Source: Perkinsus olseni (lineage: Eukaryota; Perkinsozoa; Perkinsida; Perkinsidae). From it: 64,000 nucleotides of DNA. The notes below the pieces were generated by a model. The model did not search any database and had not been told where the DNA came from. It was given only the letters and a program-made list of their open reading frames with translations. Of the stretch, positions 43,251-54,146 are shown piece by piece. The translations under genes were made by a program, and so were the position numbers. The stretch spans positions 1 to 64,000 of the forward strand of contig JABANP010000253.1 in the NCBI GenBank assembly GCA_013115135.1, read 5' to 3'. Position 1 is the first letter of the stretch; the number at the start of each line of letters is the position of its first letter.

Positions 43251-44465
43251 GGTGGTTGAAGGGAGACAGAGACCGAAGGGTAGACAACTCAGGACCAGCC
43301 AATAATCATAAGCGAATTGACCGCAGGAGCTGAGCACCTTGGGGCCCGAGCTATTGGTTATATCCCCTAAAAGTGAGAGATAGCTGGGTAGAGGGATAAG
43401 ATAAGTGCAGTTGATAAGTAGTGATATTAGGAATCCCAAACAGATATGATTTGGTTCAAACAGTGAACGTGTTGGCTGAAGGGTATAGCGTAGTGTGCAG
43501 CTGTAGTCTCTGGCATGGGCCCCTGCAGAACTGACGTCCCGATCGACTCCACTAACTTGTCAGGTTGTTCAACAACAGTTGTTGTCATCAACTTGATGAC
43601 ATAAGTTTCATATTGAATGCGGTGCTTCTTTGAGGAGCGCCGGTCAAAAGTTATCAAAGCGTCACTACGGTCGTTCCGGAATATGGTAGCCGAAGTAGAG
43701 CCCTGCGTCACCGGGCCAGAGAAAAGAGCGCTCGCCCACTGTACTTGTATCGTATGGTTGCAGAGTTTTCCCAGACTACAGAAAACAACTGTGACCTTGA
43801 TACCTCATTCCACGTGTCGCAATAAATTCACAGGAAAATCGGTGGAGTAGGAGCGAGAATCGACATCGGAGTTGCGTGTTCTGAATAATGGCTCGTAACG
43901 CGTCACAGGCATATTTTGTCGGGAAAAATCCCTTTCACCGAGCCTGGGCAGAGTTGGGTGACGATTTCGTGTCCAGCTGCAAAGGGTCTATGCGCAAGCG
44001 GCTTTGTGCAGTTTTATAGAGGAATTGAAAGGTGATTGATATTTTAATCAGTTTCTAGTGTGTTAGCATGATCCTATGGGTGTTCTAGTACCTCTGTTCC
44101 TTTTCTAAAACATCCAGTCTCGTTGAGTTGGCTAGTGTTGAGAGGCAGTCGCAGAATATTCTAAGTTAATTTGGCAGATCCGAAGCGCGCGGATTTTTCG
44201 CGCGCCCATATCCCAGTAACTACTCACGAGATGGTTTTGATCACACTTCTAATCTTCGTGCATTGTCATTATACACAACATGTCCGAGAAACAGATTTTA
44301 ATTGCAATATGCAATAACTTGTGATTTTTACAGAGATATTTTACACTCTTTTTTGGGAATGTTCTGAGACTATTAGGAGGCTAAAGACTATAAGAGGCTT
44401 TGGGATGAGAAGAATATTGCATTCTCTTCACAATCTTCTAAGCCCCATACTCTGAACCAGTATTA

Positions 44466-44627
44466 AGTAATCGATACACTCCGTGTGTCGAAGGAAAATC
44501 CACGGTAGTCCGCCGCAGGAGACAATCGTGTGTATGCGTGCGGGGCGGTGTACGTCACCGAGCCGTTCATCGTGAGAGGTCAGCGTCTGGCACGGTAGTG
44601 CCGGGTGTCCTGTCGATGTTTTTGACC
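44466..44627. repeat. split direct repeat A1
   Basis: 162 bp, starts AGTAATCGATACACTCCG, ends GATGTTTTTGACC; identical to 50071-50232. Confidence 0.9.
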
Positions 44628-44710
44628 TACGTCGCTCCGGACACGAGCTCGGTTTGCAGCTCCCGCCAGGTTGAGTTCACCTTGCTCCGCCGCCCTCTCC
44701 TCCTTGGGGC

Positions 44711-44931
44711 TCCCCCTCACCTGCCGTCTCTCACGGCTCTCGGGACTCTCACGCTCCCATTGGGCTCTCCCTCACCTGCCGTCTCTCACGGCTCTCGGGA
44801 CTCTCTCGCTCCCCTTTGGCACACTCTGCCTCCCTCCTGGCGTGTTACCTCCCTCACCTGCAGTCTCTCACGACTCTCGGGACTCTCACGCTCCCATTTG
44901 GCACACTTTGCCTCCCTCCTGCCGTGCTACC
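44711..44931. repeat. minisatellite, about three units of 57-83 bp
   Basis: Units start CCTCACCTGCCGTCTCTCAC; the pyrimidine-rich strand is the plus strand. Confidence 0.7.
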
Positions 44932-45497
44932 CGCCTCCCGCGAGTGGCTCCCATGCACGCACCCGTGCAGCACTTTACCCCCGGGTTACCACTTGACTCA
45001 GCACACAGGCGTTACGAAACTGTGCTTGTCTCCACTTCCTGGGGCCCACGTGCGCTCCTCTTCCCCCCGGGGGGACCCCGCGGGTTCTCTCCTTCTCTAG
45101 GCGTCACGGCTGTACGACCGCCGGGGGACCCCCGGCGGGGGTACACACGCCACTCATTCCCAGTGTGTCTCCCCAGCTTTGCCTCGGGACGGCTTGTCCG
45201 CTGGGTTTGCTTCTGAGGCTACTCGGGAGACATGCATCGCGATGTGGTTCACGGCAACATATTCCCACAACCGCCCGACTACGCCGTTCCCGTCCGACGA
45301 GGCGGCTGACTCCTTCTTCACCTGCCGAGTTCGTGTCGGCCACTCTGTTGTCGGGTGCGCTGTAGACTTTCTGCTCCCTTTCTCGTAGAAAGGGCGTCCT
45401 CGACGGTTCCTACAACGCGCCGAGCTGGGCCTGCGACTCCCTTGGCGGCTGAGTCTCGCCTTGCTCCACTGCCCCCGTCACTCCTTGCGCCTTGCCC

Positions 45498-45750
45498 AGG
45501 GGTCGTGCCTTGCACACTTCCTCTCCCCCTCGTGCCTTGCCAGTGGTACGCTGTCACGCTCACGTGCCCCTCTGGCTCCCCTCGTTCTCGTGCGCGCTCC
45601 GTGCTCCTCTCCCCGGCGCGCGTCCCCTGGGCTAGGATCCCTGGAGCCTCCGCCCGTACTCGAGGCTGGGACCGCTCCTTGCCTAGGGGTCGTGCCTTGC
45701 ACACTACCCCGCTCCCTCGTGCTTTGCCAGTGGCCCGCTGTCACGTTCAC
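45498..45750. repeat. two-copy tandem repeat, 187-bp spacing
   Basis: AGGGGTCGTGCCTTGCACAC occurs at 45498 and 45685, each followed by similar sequence for about 65 bp. Confidence 0.6.
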
Positions 45751-46060
45751 GCGTCACTCTGACTTCCCTCCCCCTCGTGCACGATCCGTGCTCTCCTCCT
45801 CGCTGCTTGTTTCTTGGCGCCTCCGTCTGTACTCGACTCGACTACCTCGAGGCTTGGACCGCCGTCACGGCGGCGCCGTACCTCATGCTACGGGTCTCTG
45901 TGACTCGCCAGATCCCAACGTTCCCAGTGTTGTGCCAACACTCTCTGCGCGTTGTGGGAACTTCCTTGGCGCCGTGTTATAGTCTGTTGTCCAGGAGAAC
46001 TTCTCCTGCAACTTCCCAGCTGACCACCACCTGTAGCGACAGGCCCGCCGGTTCAGTGCC

Positions 46061-46258
46061 TCACGGGTGCACGACTGCTGATGGAACACAACCTTTTTTT
46101 TTCCATCGCCGGCCTACACCCTCACCTCGGGAGGGTTTGTCAGCCGGGTTCGCTTCCGACTCTACCCGTGCGACAACGTGCCGTTGTGGTCCACCGCGAT
46201 ATCCTCCCTGTGGCCCACAGGCTGTGAGAGCCTCCCACAGGCTGTGGGAGTCTTTCAC
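46061..46258 (-). CDS. RNase H C-terminal signature of the DIRS-like element
   Basis: RVESEANPADKPSRGEG matches the closing motif of Ty3/DIRS-type RNase H (hydrophobic, x, SExNPADxPSRG). The flanking frame is short; upstream RT could not be traced. Confidence 0.45.
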   Translation of the reverse strand: MKDSHSLWEALTACGPQGGYRGGPQRHVVARVESEANPADKPSRGEGVGRRWKKKGCVPSAVVHP

Positions 46259-49049
46259 ATCTGGCAGACTACGCGGTTCACATCCGCCATAGCAGCGGTT
46301 GCCGTCGGCTGCGGCGCCGCCTCCCTCTTCGCCCCGACGTTCCCGGCGGACGCTTCCCGCCTTCCGGACTTGCGGTTCCCGGGTTCCCTCGCTTAGCCTT
46401 GAGCGCCTTATCGGCTGCTCGGTTTCTCGGCGGGGATCCCGCCAAGCCGTGGTTCTCTCCTTCCCTGCTTACTCCACTACTACACGTCTGCTTCGGCCTA
46501 GTTGCTTCCTGAGGGAAGTTCCCTCTTAGAGGGAATGCTCCTTCCCGGGGCCCCCAGGCTCGGGGGTTCATAGTACCACCTTAGTACACGCCTCTACGCC
46601 TTTCGTGGCACATCCTTCCTCTCTTGCGGTCTTGGGTTCCCCTTCGAGGGGGCATCGGCCGCATTAGCTCCGCTTGTTACACTACTCACGTACACCTTCA
46701 GCGGCTTTGCCGCTATCTTGTCCCCGACCCCTCCCAGTGGGCTAGTGGGTGGCACCCTCTATCCGATTCGTGGCTACTAGCTGGCCTGCTCCTCGGCTCC
46801 CCTTCGCCGTTACCGCTTCTGCGTCGCGATGAGTCTGCTTCCTTACCCTGCGGGGATCAGTACCTACCATCGTCCGGCTCGTACGCCATAATCTGGCTCT
46901 CTGTCTTGCATTTCTTCTGCTCTGGGACCGCCCAAGTGGTCACGTCACGGGCCTCACGTGGATCTGAGGTTCTCGAGGACCTGCCCCCTGGAGGTCTCGA
47001 GGCTCCTTCTGTCTTGCTCCTGTGACAGGCCGCCTCGCTCTCGTCGCGTACTCTTACTTCGGGCGGTCCGCCCGATCGACACCCGGGTGGATCCGGGATC
47101 GACACTAGGACATCTCCGGATTCACGGTTCCGAGTCACGTCACGACGACCCGTGCACTGTACACCCTCCGCGCCTGGCAAACATTACCCTAGTAGGGTTA
47201 CCCTACCCTTCTGCCGCATTGGCTGCACCGACACATATCCGGCACTGCCCGGTCTGCTTTCCCGCTATCTTCGTGCGGACCAAGGGTTGACCGGGCTCTG
47301 TTTCCTCAAGTCTCTTGGGTTCGTCCTTCGCGCAGTTCGCATGGACCTTGGGTTTGCAGCTTTGCAAGTCCACGCTGTGCCTACCCCAGAGTTGGTCCCT
47401 GTGTGTTCCGCAGTGTGGACAGCGCAGGTTCGCTCGCTTCGAGTACCTGCGGCAGTCACTGCACACCGCGTCGGTCGGACCGACTCGGTCCTTTCCGCGC
47501 TACCCCAGTCCGTTGCCCGGCAGTGGTTCGGATCGCCTGACGCAATTGGCCCGGCCATGTTGGCCCCACTGCACCTTGCACGGGTCAGTGCTCCCAGCTT
47601 AGGGATGACTCACTGCTCTGCACCATGGCACCTGGGTGGACGGACTTCATCCTGTGCATGATGGCGTCCTGCTCAATGGAAACTTCCACTGATAGTGTCC
47701 TGCTCTTGCAGACTAGCGGAACGGCTTACTCATTCGCTCTCAGCCTCAGAGCCAGAGGTAGGCTCCCGCTGGGTTCCCGCCCGCCCGCGAGTCGCGAAGA
47801 CGGTCGAGGAGGTGAACTCCTGGAGTAACTCCAGGCTCCGCTGCACTGTTCAGCCACCGCGGCTACTCTGTCGTTTGTAGCGCCTGCGCGGACTGAGTCC
47901 GCCGGACTCATTCTCTCGTTACGTGACGCTAGTTGCGTCATGAGCTTCGGTGTCGTTATCTCCAGTGGCGACTCTCGACCATTTGTGTGTCCACTTTATA
48001 CGCGTGCTTTGTGACAACTCCTTTGTCTCATACCACAGACTGTGGTCCACAGCCACCAGCTCTTGCGTCACACAGTTCGTGGAGCTACGTGCCCGTTCAC
48101 GTCGTTTTGAGTCGTCTACTTCGCTCATGGTTTTTGTCCTCCACTCTGGTGACGCTTCCCGCGTAGACTCCGTTTCGTGCTCAGTGAGCACTGCTCACCC
48201 GACGGTACAGGGCGGGCAGATTACCGCTTGTGGGTACTGCACTGCCGCTACCCGAGCAGCCACCATTCTGCGGCGCAGGATCTGCGCTGCCGGTGCGCCA
48301 ACCCGGCATGCAGTTCATCGAGCATTAGGTGTTGCTCGGAGTCCGAGCCTCAGACGTGTCCGGGTTCTGCTTCCTTCTCTCTACAACCTTCCGGCGGCTG
48401 GTGTCCCACGGGGAAGTTTCTCCGACCCTCTTCTCCGGCCACTGACTCGTGCTGCTTCGGCAGTAGGCACGGCCTTCACGAGGCCTTCCCAGAGATTCTT
48501 CCTCGGTGGGTGTCGGGGTTGTACTAGCACCTCGCGCATACGGCCTCCCGAGTCGGGAGGCTGGTCGGGAGTTCCGACCAGCTTCTCCTCGGGGCCCCCG
48601 AGTCGGAGGATATCACAGCTGCTGTGCTTGCTGCACTCAGCGTCTCCGATCTCCTTCTATGTTCGTCTCACCCCACGCGGCGCTACGCTTGGAAGCGTCG
48701 CGCATACACCGTATCCACGGCACAGCACTCGGTAAGCACTCGTTAATCTCGCTAGTCAGGGGCTCCTCATTCCCATCGTGAGCGGAGTCGCTTGCGTGAC
48801 ACCATGCAGCGACCATGCGGTGCTTTGTGCCGCAGTACTGCCAGGGCACCTCTGCGTTCGCCACTTGACTATGCTACAGTTCCGAAGCGGAACTTCCGCT
48901 TCTCGGCGCGACATTTGCATCAACGCGCAACCTCACCAGTGACTGACTGAAGCCCCCAGTCAGTGTCTCCTCCAGTCTCCTCCAGACCTTGATCCATCGC
49001 ATTCCTGTGTATCCAGCAGCTTCGACACAGCTATGATTCACCTCAGCCT

Positions 49050-49870
49050 CAGGCGGCGGGGTTGCCCCATTCGGTTAGTTTGGCCGTTAAACCGGCACGA
49101 GTCCTGCAACGTAGTGGCCCTACCCTGTAGGACCTACAGCAGGTGTGCTTCACCCCGTATGGAACTCGCGACGACGGGATTTCCATCACTCGCAGCATTT
49201 TCTGCGCATGCAGTGCTGAACCAGACCACATTATGTTTTTTTAGTCGGAGCTTCGGGGCGTACCACAGTGTCTTCAACTTGGTCACGTCCCGTCATGTTC
49301 GTCCCCGTTCTATGTGCTTTCATGCACACGATTGGGCAGCTGAGCTCGGTCTCGACTCGATCGCAACGTTGTTCGCCCGGCAGAAGTGCCTTCTCCCCGG
49401 CTGTTCGATTCGCGACACGAGCTCTCTTCCCATGGGTGGCGCGGCGGCTTCGAGTCCCTTCACCGTTGCTATTAGCATAGGGCTACTCGTGTTGATCTCA
49501 TACCCCGGCAGCTCATGCGCCTTCTTCCCCCCATCAAGTACGTCTCAGCGGTCCCAGCGTTTCCTATGCTAGTAATCCAGTCCTGCATCTCCTGTAGATT
49601 GGCTGGCATCGGTGCCCGCATCCTCTTGTCGGCTTTAGTCAACTCGACCGTGAACCTGATCCACGACCGCATCCCCACCGCATACGTCTTCGCCGTGGCT
49701 GGGCGGATGCTGCGCGCTGCGACCGCCCACGCATCTTGCTTCAACCGTGCCACATTTCTGTCGCCCTCTCCTTTCCACCGCGGCACCGTGGGTTTAGCCC
49801 GCAGTGTTTCTTTTTCTCCCCAGTCTTGCCATTCTGCCAGTAACCAGCCAAGCGTCGGTGGCTCATCCAT
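49050..49870 (-). CDS. tyrosine recombinase, frame-shifted
   Basis: The frame 49870-49472 begins MDEPPTLGWLLAEWQDWGEK and contains a core-binding (SAM-like) domain: SIRPATAKTYAVGMRSWIRF, then AETYLMGG. The continuing catalytic part is in other frames: ATVKGLEAAAPPMGRELVSR near 49450 and, at 49231-49049, GVKHTCCRSY...AGLTAKLTEWGN, which resembles the HxxR box. The first catalytic arginine and the tyrosine were not identified. Either introns or mutations interrupt it; the near-identical terminal repeats argue against long decay. Confidence 0.5.
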
Positions 49871-49965
49871 CTCAATCTAACCTCAACTGCACAGCAGCCT
49901 CTTCTGCCCCCTACTACGATGGGCATGGGAAGAGACCTCGTCGTCTCGAATCGATCTCAACGATG

Positions 49966-50069
49966 GGGGTCGCCTGGTAGGAGTGTCTCCTCCCCGGCTG
50001 ATCGATTCGCGACTTGAGCTCTTTTCCCATTGTATGTTACGCAAGGTCGCGGACGAAGAGCCGGGATTT
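49966..50069. repeat. split direct repeat B1
   Basis: 104 bp from GGGGTCGCCTGGTAGG to CCGGGATTT; one mismatch to 50255-50358. Confidence 0.9.
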
Positions 50070-50070
50070 T

Positions 50071-50232
50071 AGTAATCGATACACTCCGTGTGTCGAAGGA
50101 AAATCCACGGTAGTCCGCCGCAGGAGACAATCGTGTGTATGCGTGCGGGGCGGTGTACGTCACCGAGCCGTTCATCGTGAGAGGTCAGCGTCTGGCACGG
50201 TAGTGCCGGGTGTCCTGTCGATGTTTTTGACC
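50071..50232. repeat. split direct repeat A2
   Basis: Identical to 44466-44627. Separated from B1 by one base and from B2 by 22 bp of unique sequence. Confidence 0.9.
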
Positions 50233-50254
50233 CACCCGTCCCTCCCTCAATGGT

Positions 50255-50358
50255 GGGGTCGCCTGGTAGGAGTGTCTCCTCCCCGGCTGATCGATTCGCG
50301 ACTTGAGCTCTTTTTCCATTGTATGTTACGCAAGGTCGCGGACGAAGAGCCGGGATTT
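50255..50358. repeat. split direct repeat B2
   Basis: Ends the element; the host segment resumes at about 50359 with AAGCATTTATTTG. Confidence 0.9.
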
Positions 50359-50760
50359 AAGCATTTATTTGTTATTTTGAAGCCGGATTCGGCAAGTGCG
50401 TGTTCACGTGTTCAATTCTACAGCTGATATTCCCGGACCTCAGCACCGACACCTACTCGGACCTTGAAAGTTCACTAAGAGCAAGTTCACCAACTTCCTC
50501 ACGAAAGAGTTTCCGCAGCACGCGTTCGGGTGGAGGTTGAAAGAGGTTACGAAGCACAGCTCGCGTCGATTCTGTCGGACCATGGAGTAAGCTCGAGTCA
50601 GATCAAGTAGAGTCGGATTGGGCAGATCAACGTCTGAAAACGTTACGGATCAAGCTCGTGCGTGATTTCCACCAGTTGTCACTGTACCAGACGGTCCTCA
50701 CTGACCAGATCCTCTTCCGTCATGAACAAGCCGGAAAGATTGCCATCGCGACATCCGTCG

Positions 50761-52947
50761 AGTCCGACAAAGTTCCCCTTCCTCCATATCTTCCACTGCA
50801 GAGTGCTGCGACTCAGACCTCTAACGACGTCCCAGTCACCCCTGCAGAAGTGTCATCCCCATCATCTCAGCTCACTGCTGTCGGGCATCATCCTCTCCAA
50901 CTACGCCTTCAATCGAGCGTATCGTTGAGGACGGTCAACATCGACTGCTTGCTCGCCTCATGCCGGTCGAGAATGCCCTAATCTACCCCTATCGTGCCTC
51001 TAAGCGTCGACGGCCACCAGTTGACGATACCACCATCCGCGAGAAGCTAACTCAGATGTGCAGGCTGGGAATGGCTGCCAAGTCGGCCGACAAGGACGTC
51101 ATCGTTGTCTGGAACATCCGAGCCTATCGACGAGGCCGAGCTCGAATCCCGCTACCGCCTCACGATCGACTCGAGACCCTTGAACGATTTCAAGCTGCAA
51201 TGCGACAGCTCCCACAAGTACTACTATGTTCCTACGGAACCCAGCCCTCAGGACTATCATCGAGGAAGACATCAACCCAGCGCTCGCTGCTGCCTCAAGG
51301 CCACTGTCATCCACGTTAAAGATGATGTCCTGATCTCCAGCTCTGACATTGAGACTGGTCATAAGGCATGGGTCATCGTCTCAGACATTCTCCATCGCAA
51401 GGGCGGATTCATCGTCAATGGCTCCAAGTCCCAACCACCTCCGAGGACAGCATCGTTCTGTGGACTGCAATTGGAAGGAATGACCTACGAGCCAACTCCG
51501 AGCCGCCGCGAGTTCACTGAGGCCACCTACAACTTCGTGACTTCATCGACTGCAATTCACCCAAGCCCAAGCGTAGCAAGAAGAGGTCCATCTCTACCGG
51601 TGATGTATTCCGTGATCGGCGCTTTCAGTGGCTCCGTTGGTGTGGCGCAGTTGGTGTGGGGTGTTCAACTACCTGGCCGGCCATCTCTCGCCGGAGGCTC
51701 AGTCGGCTCTCAGCCAGTTGTACACTTACTAACAACGGGTAGACAAGTATTCGGTTATGAAACTGAGTTATAGCGGAATTAGTGTCACCACTATACTGAA
51801 TCAATAGCTTTCCTCTAGAGACACCATCAACTTCGGCGGCACGCATGCGCATACCACACTGCACGCATATACGAGGCAGAACTCGGCAGTCAGTGCGCAT
51901 CAATCCTCAATAACTGTCACGAAGGTCTATCAGGATAGCGGTTCATCTGCCGAGGACATCGATAGCACCGTCCCTATCGTCTCCTCTGCATTCCGTGTCC
52001 TGACCGACTTCTACTTGAGCGGTGTCATCCCCTGCGCTATTGGCAACGACGGCATAGCAACTCTCGTCGTCACCGATGAGAGACGACGATGATGTCGTCC
52101 TGATCTCAGCAAGCTCCTAGATAAAGACGAGGGGACCTTGGCAGTAGTACCACTCAAGACTTGTGGAGCCCGCTGGTCACGGACGGAGTCATCAAGATCC
52201 TCTACTTGGCGCGAACGCGCTGCTCTGTTGAACGTGGTCCACTCCTGTCAAGCCCTGCTCTTCGGCAAGTGCATTGCTATCGTTGACAACATCAATGCTC
52301 AGAGAGTGTGGAACGACCTGGAGGCCGAGTTCAGCGTCGGTAAGTACCTTACTAGGTGGCAGACTTGCCAACGTTACATTCACCCCTTCGCCTGGTTTCC
52401 TTGTGATACTCTCCCGTCGGTTGCTGATGGTATTGCCAGGAGTATCGCGACTGATGTCCAGGCACTCCTTCCAACTCTGCTGACCTCGATTCCACCCAAC
52501 CAATCTGTGCAGCAGCTGGAGCTGGCGACTCTCCTCAGTTCAACCCTCTCTACCTTCCGGGAGAAGACCTCCGTGGCGTGTTCAGAGCTTGGCGTGAAAT
52601 GGCACAATCGAAGGAGTTCAAGACCTATGATGACGACTTCGATAGCCTTCGATGGCTTGCCGAGGCCCAGGCCGAGTGTCCTCACCTCCAACACCTCCGC
52701 CAAGTCAACCCTGCTAAGTACCAGCTGAACGACGCCGGTCTACTACACGTCAATGACCGATACATGGTCTCCAAGTGCTACAGCCGTGATGTGGTGAGAA
52801 GGGAGCATGAGTCCTACGCTCACTGTGGCATCGCTCAATGCATCTCCATCATATCATCCATCTTCTACGTCATCGGTCTGGCAGCAGGTCTGGCAGGGTG
52901 TCTAAGGTCCTCAGCCGGTGCAAGTGCTTCTTCATCCGTGCTGTCCT
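50761..52947 (+). pseudogene. partial copy of the 31696-37256 LTR element (protease end to integrase start)
   Basis: Matches about 33975-36030 of the fuller copy, with several internal deletions (for example 140 bp near 51110) and one 189-bp insertion (51727-51915). It keeps the RT box as HVKDDVLISS (51320-51350). Neither LTR is present. It sits exactly between the two copies of the 5-kb duplicated segment. Confidence 0.8.
51727..51915. other. 189-bp insertion in the partial element
   Basis: Absent from the corresponding place in the fuller copy (34995). Bordered by ACT on both sides; no terminal inverted repeats. Nature unknown. Confidence 0.5.
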
Positions 52948-53189
52948 GACACTGCATTGACACTGCCAGGGGCTTTGGAAATGGTTGCTTCAAGGTCGAG
53001 GAATAATTCGATGTGTGCCATGCCGAAACGCAAAATTGATCACCTGATCGCTGATCACCCAGAAAAATGAAGATAATATATTTCGAATACTGTATCTCGA
53101 GACATCAAGTGATTAGCTGATCAGCTGATCAGGGTCGGTCAAAGTGCCACAAATGAGCAAATGTGATGGTGCTTTATCGTTGAGCGTAC

Positions 53190-53821
53190 AGCGCGGAAAT
53201 TGCCCGGTATCGAGCGAATTGCGACGGCGGAACGATCATTCAATGCTTTTCATCAAGGATTCTTCTTACATGTCCAAGCACACCCAAATTGATGGTCACC
53301 GGAATATCATTCACAAGTGAGGAGAAGCGAATATCTGGTCAGATCGCCTCTGCTTTTCATAACCATCTGCAGACGTTCGCTCAAGCTCTCTATCATCTAA
53401 CATTCTCGTTTTTCGATTGGATTCATTCCGCTTTGCTCCACCACGCAGCAGGGGTAGGGCGACAGTGCGGAAAAAGTTCTCGTACGCTTCCGCTGAGTTG
53501 TCTGCTGTGCGAGTTAATATTGGACCATGCTAAGACGGCGACGAACATGATTTCCCTGCTCATCCTGAAGCAAGAGCGCACTGCGCACAGAGTATGGTCA
53601 GCGTGACCCTAGGATTTCTCTGTAGCAGCAGCCTGGCTTCCCTCTACGTCGAACCCTTTCGTAACACCGTCCATGCGACCAACGCCTCTGCGGAAGAAAG
53701 TCGCTATTCTACTTGGCTGTCCAAGGCAGGCTTTTCTTATCGATCTGGCCCAATTGATTCTCTTCTGGCGGTCTCCCCTGCAAAACCCTTCCAGGCGTCC
53801 TTCTGCACTGCCACCCCTCAC
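53190..53821 (-). pseudogene. Tc1/mariner-type transposase remnant (copy 2)
   Basis: RGDRQKRINWARSIRK and the MNPIEK region (about 53414-53440) are kept; most of the N-terminal half is deleted or altered. Confidence 0.55.
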
Positions 53822-54146
53822 TGTGGATAGTCCTCAAGTGAGTGTCGTACGAAATGGAATACTCTTGGGACTCGTAGAAGGCTTTGGCGGATAAAAAGGT
53901 CGGGATGTCCTAGCCTGCACAAACTGCCTCATAATACCGCTCATTAATCAACCTCGGGCGACCTTGCCGGATAGTGCCCGCTCTGCTGCCTCTCTGGGCT
54001 GTGAACATTTTGACGATCCTCACGACTGATGACTGGCTGCGGCCGACCATCGCAGCGATTTTTCTTGGAGAGAGACCCTCTGCCAGTCACTGAGACGGCC
54101 GGCGACAAACAACAAGGAGAGGTGTCTAACGCTACCAAAAACATAG

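Larger units (their letters stand above)
44466..50358 (-). mobile_element. DIRS-order-like element with split direct repeats
   Basis: Repeats read A1 (44466-44627), interior, B1 (49966-50069), A2 (50071-50232), B2 (50255-50358). A1 and A2 are identical over 162 bp; B1 and B2 differ at one of 104. This is the split-direct-repeat layout of tyrosine-recombinase retrotransposons (PAT/Ngaro type). The interior carries, on the minus strand, a tyrosine-recombinase N-terminal domain and a retroelement RNase H end signature. Copy 2 of the host segment has the empty site (about 57544-57552), so both borders are fixed. No target-site duplication beyond one to three A/T bases. Reverse transcriptase not located. 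Confidence 0.65.
39149..50750. repeat. duplicated segment, copy 1 (interrupted by the DIRS-like element)
   Basis: 39149-44465 plus 50359-50750 align with the continuous 52954-57937. Copy 1 keeps 40300-41530 (gag), which copy 2 has lost, but lacks about 180 bp of pol kept in copy 2 at 54930-55110. Confidence 0.85.

Noticed and set aside
46860..46900. YEPDD on the minus strand as an RT YxDD box
   Set aside because: Spacing is wrong (two residues before DD) and no other RT block is found around it.
47950..48735. 261-codon plus-strand frame in the DIRS-like interior
   Set aside because: Composition (S, R, L, P) follows the pyrimidine skew of the strand; no domain, and minus-strand traces of known domains lie on the other side.
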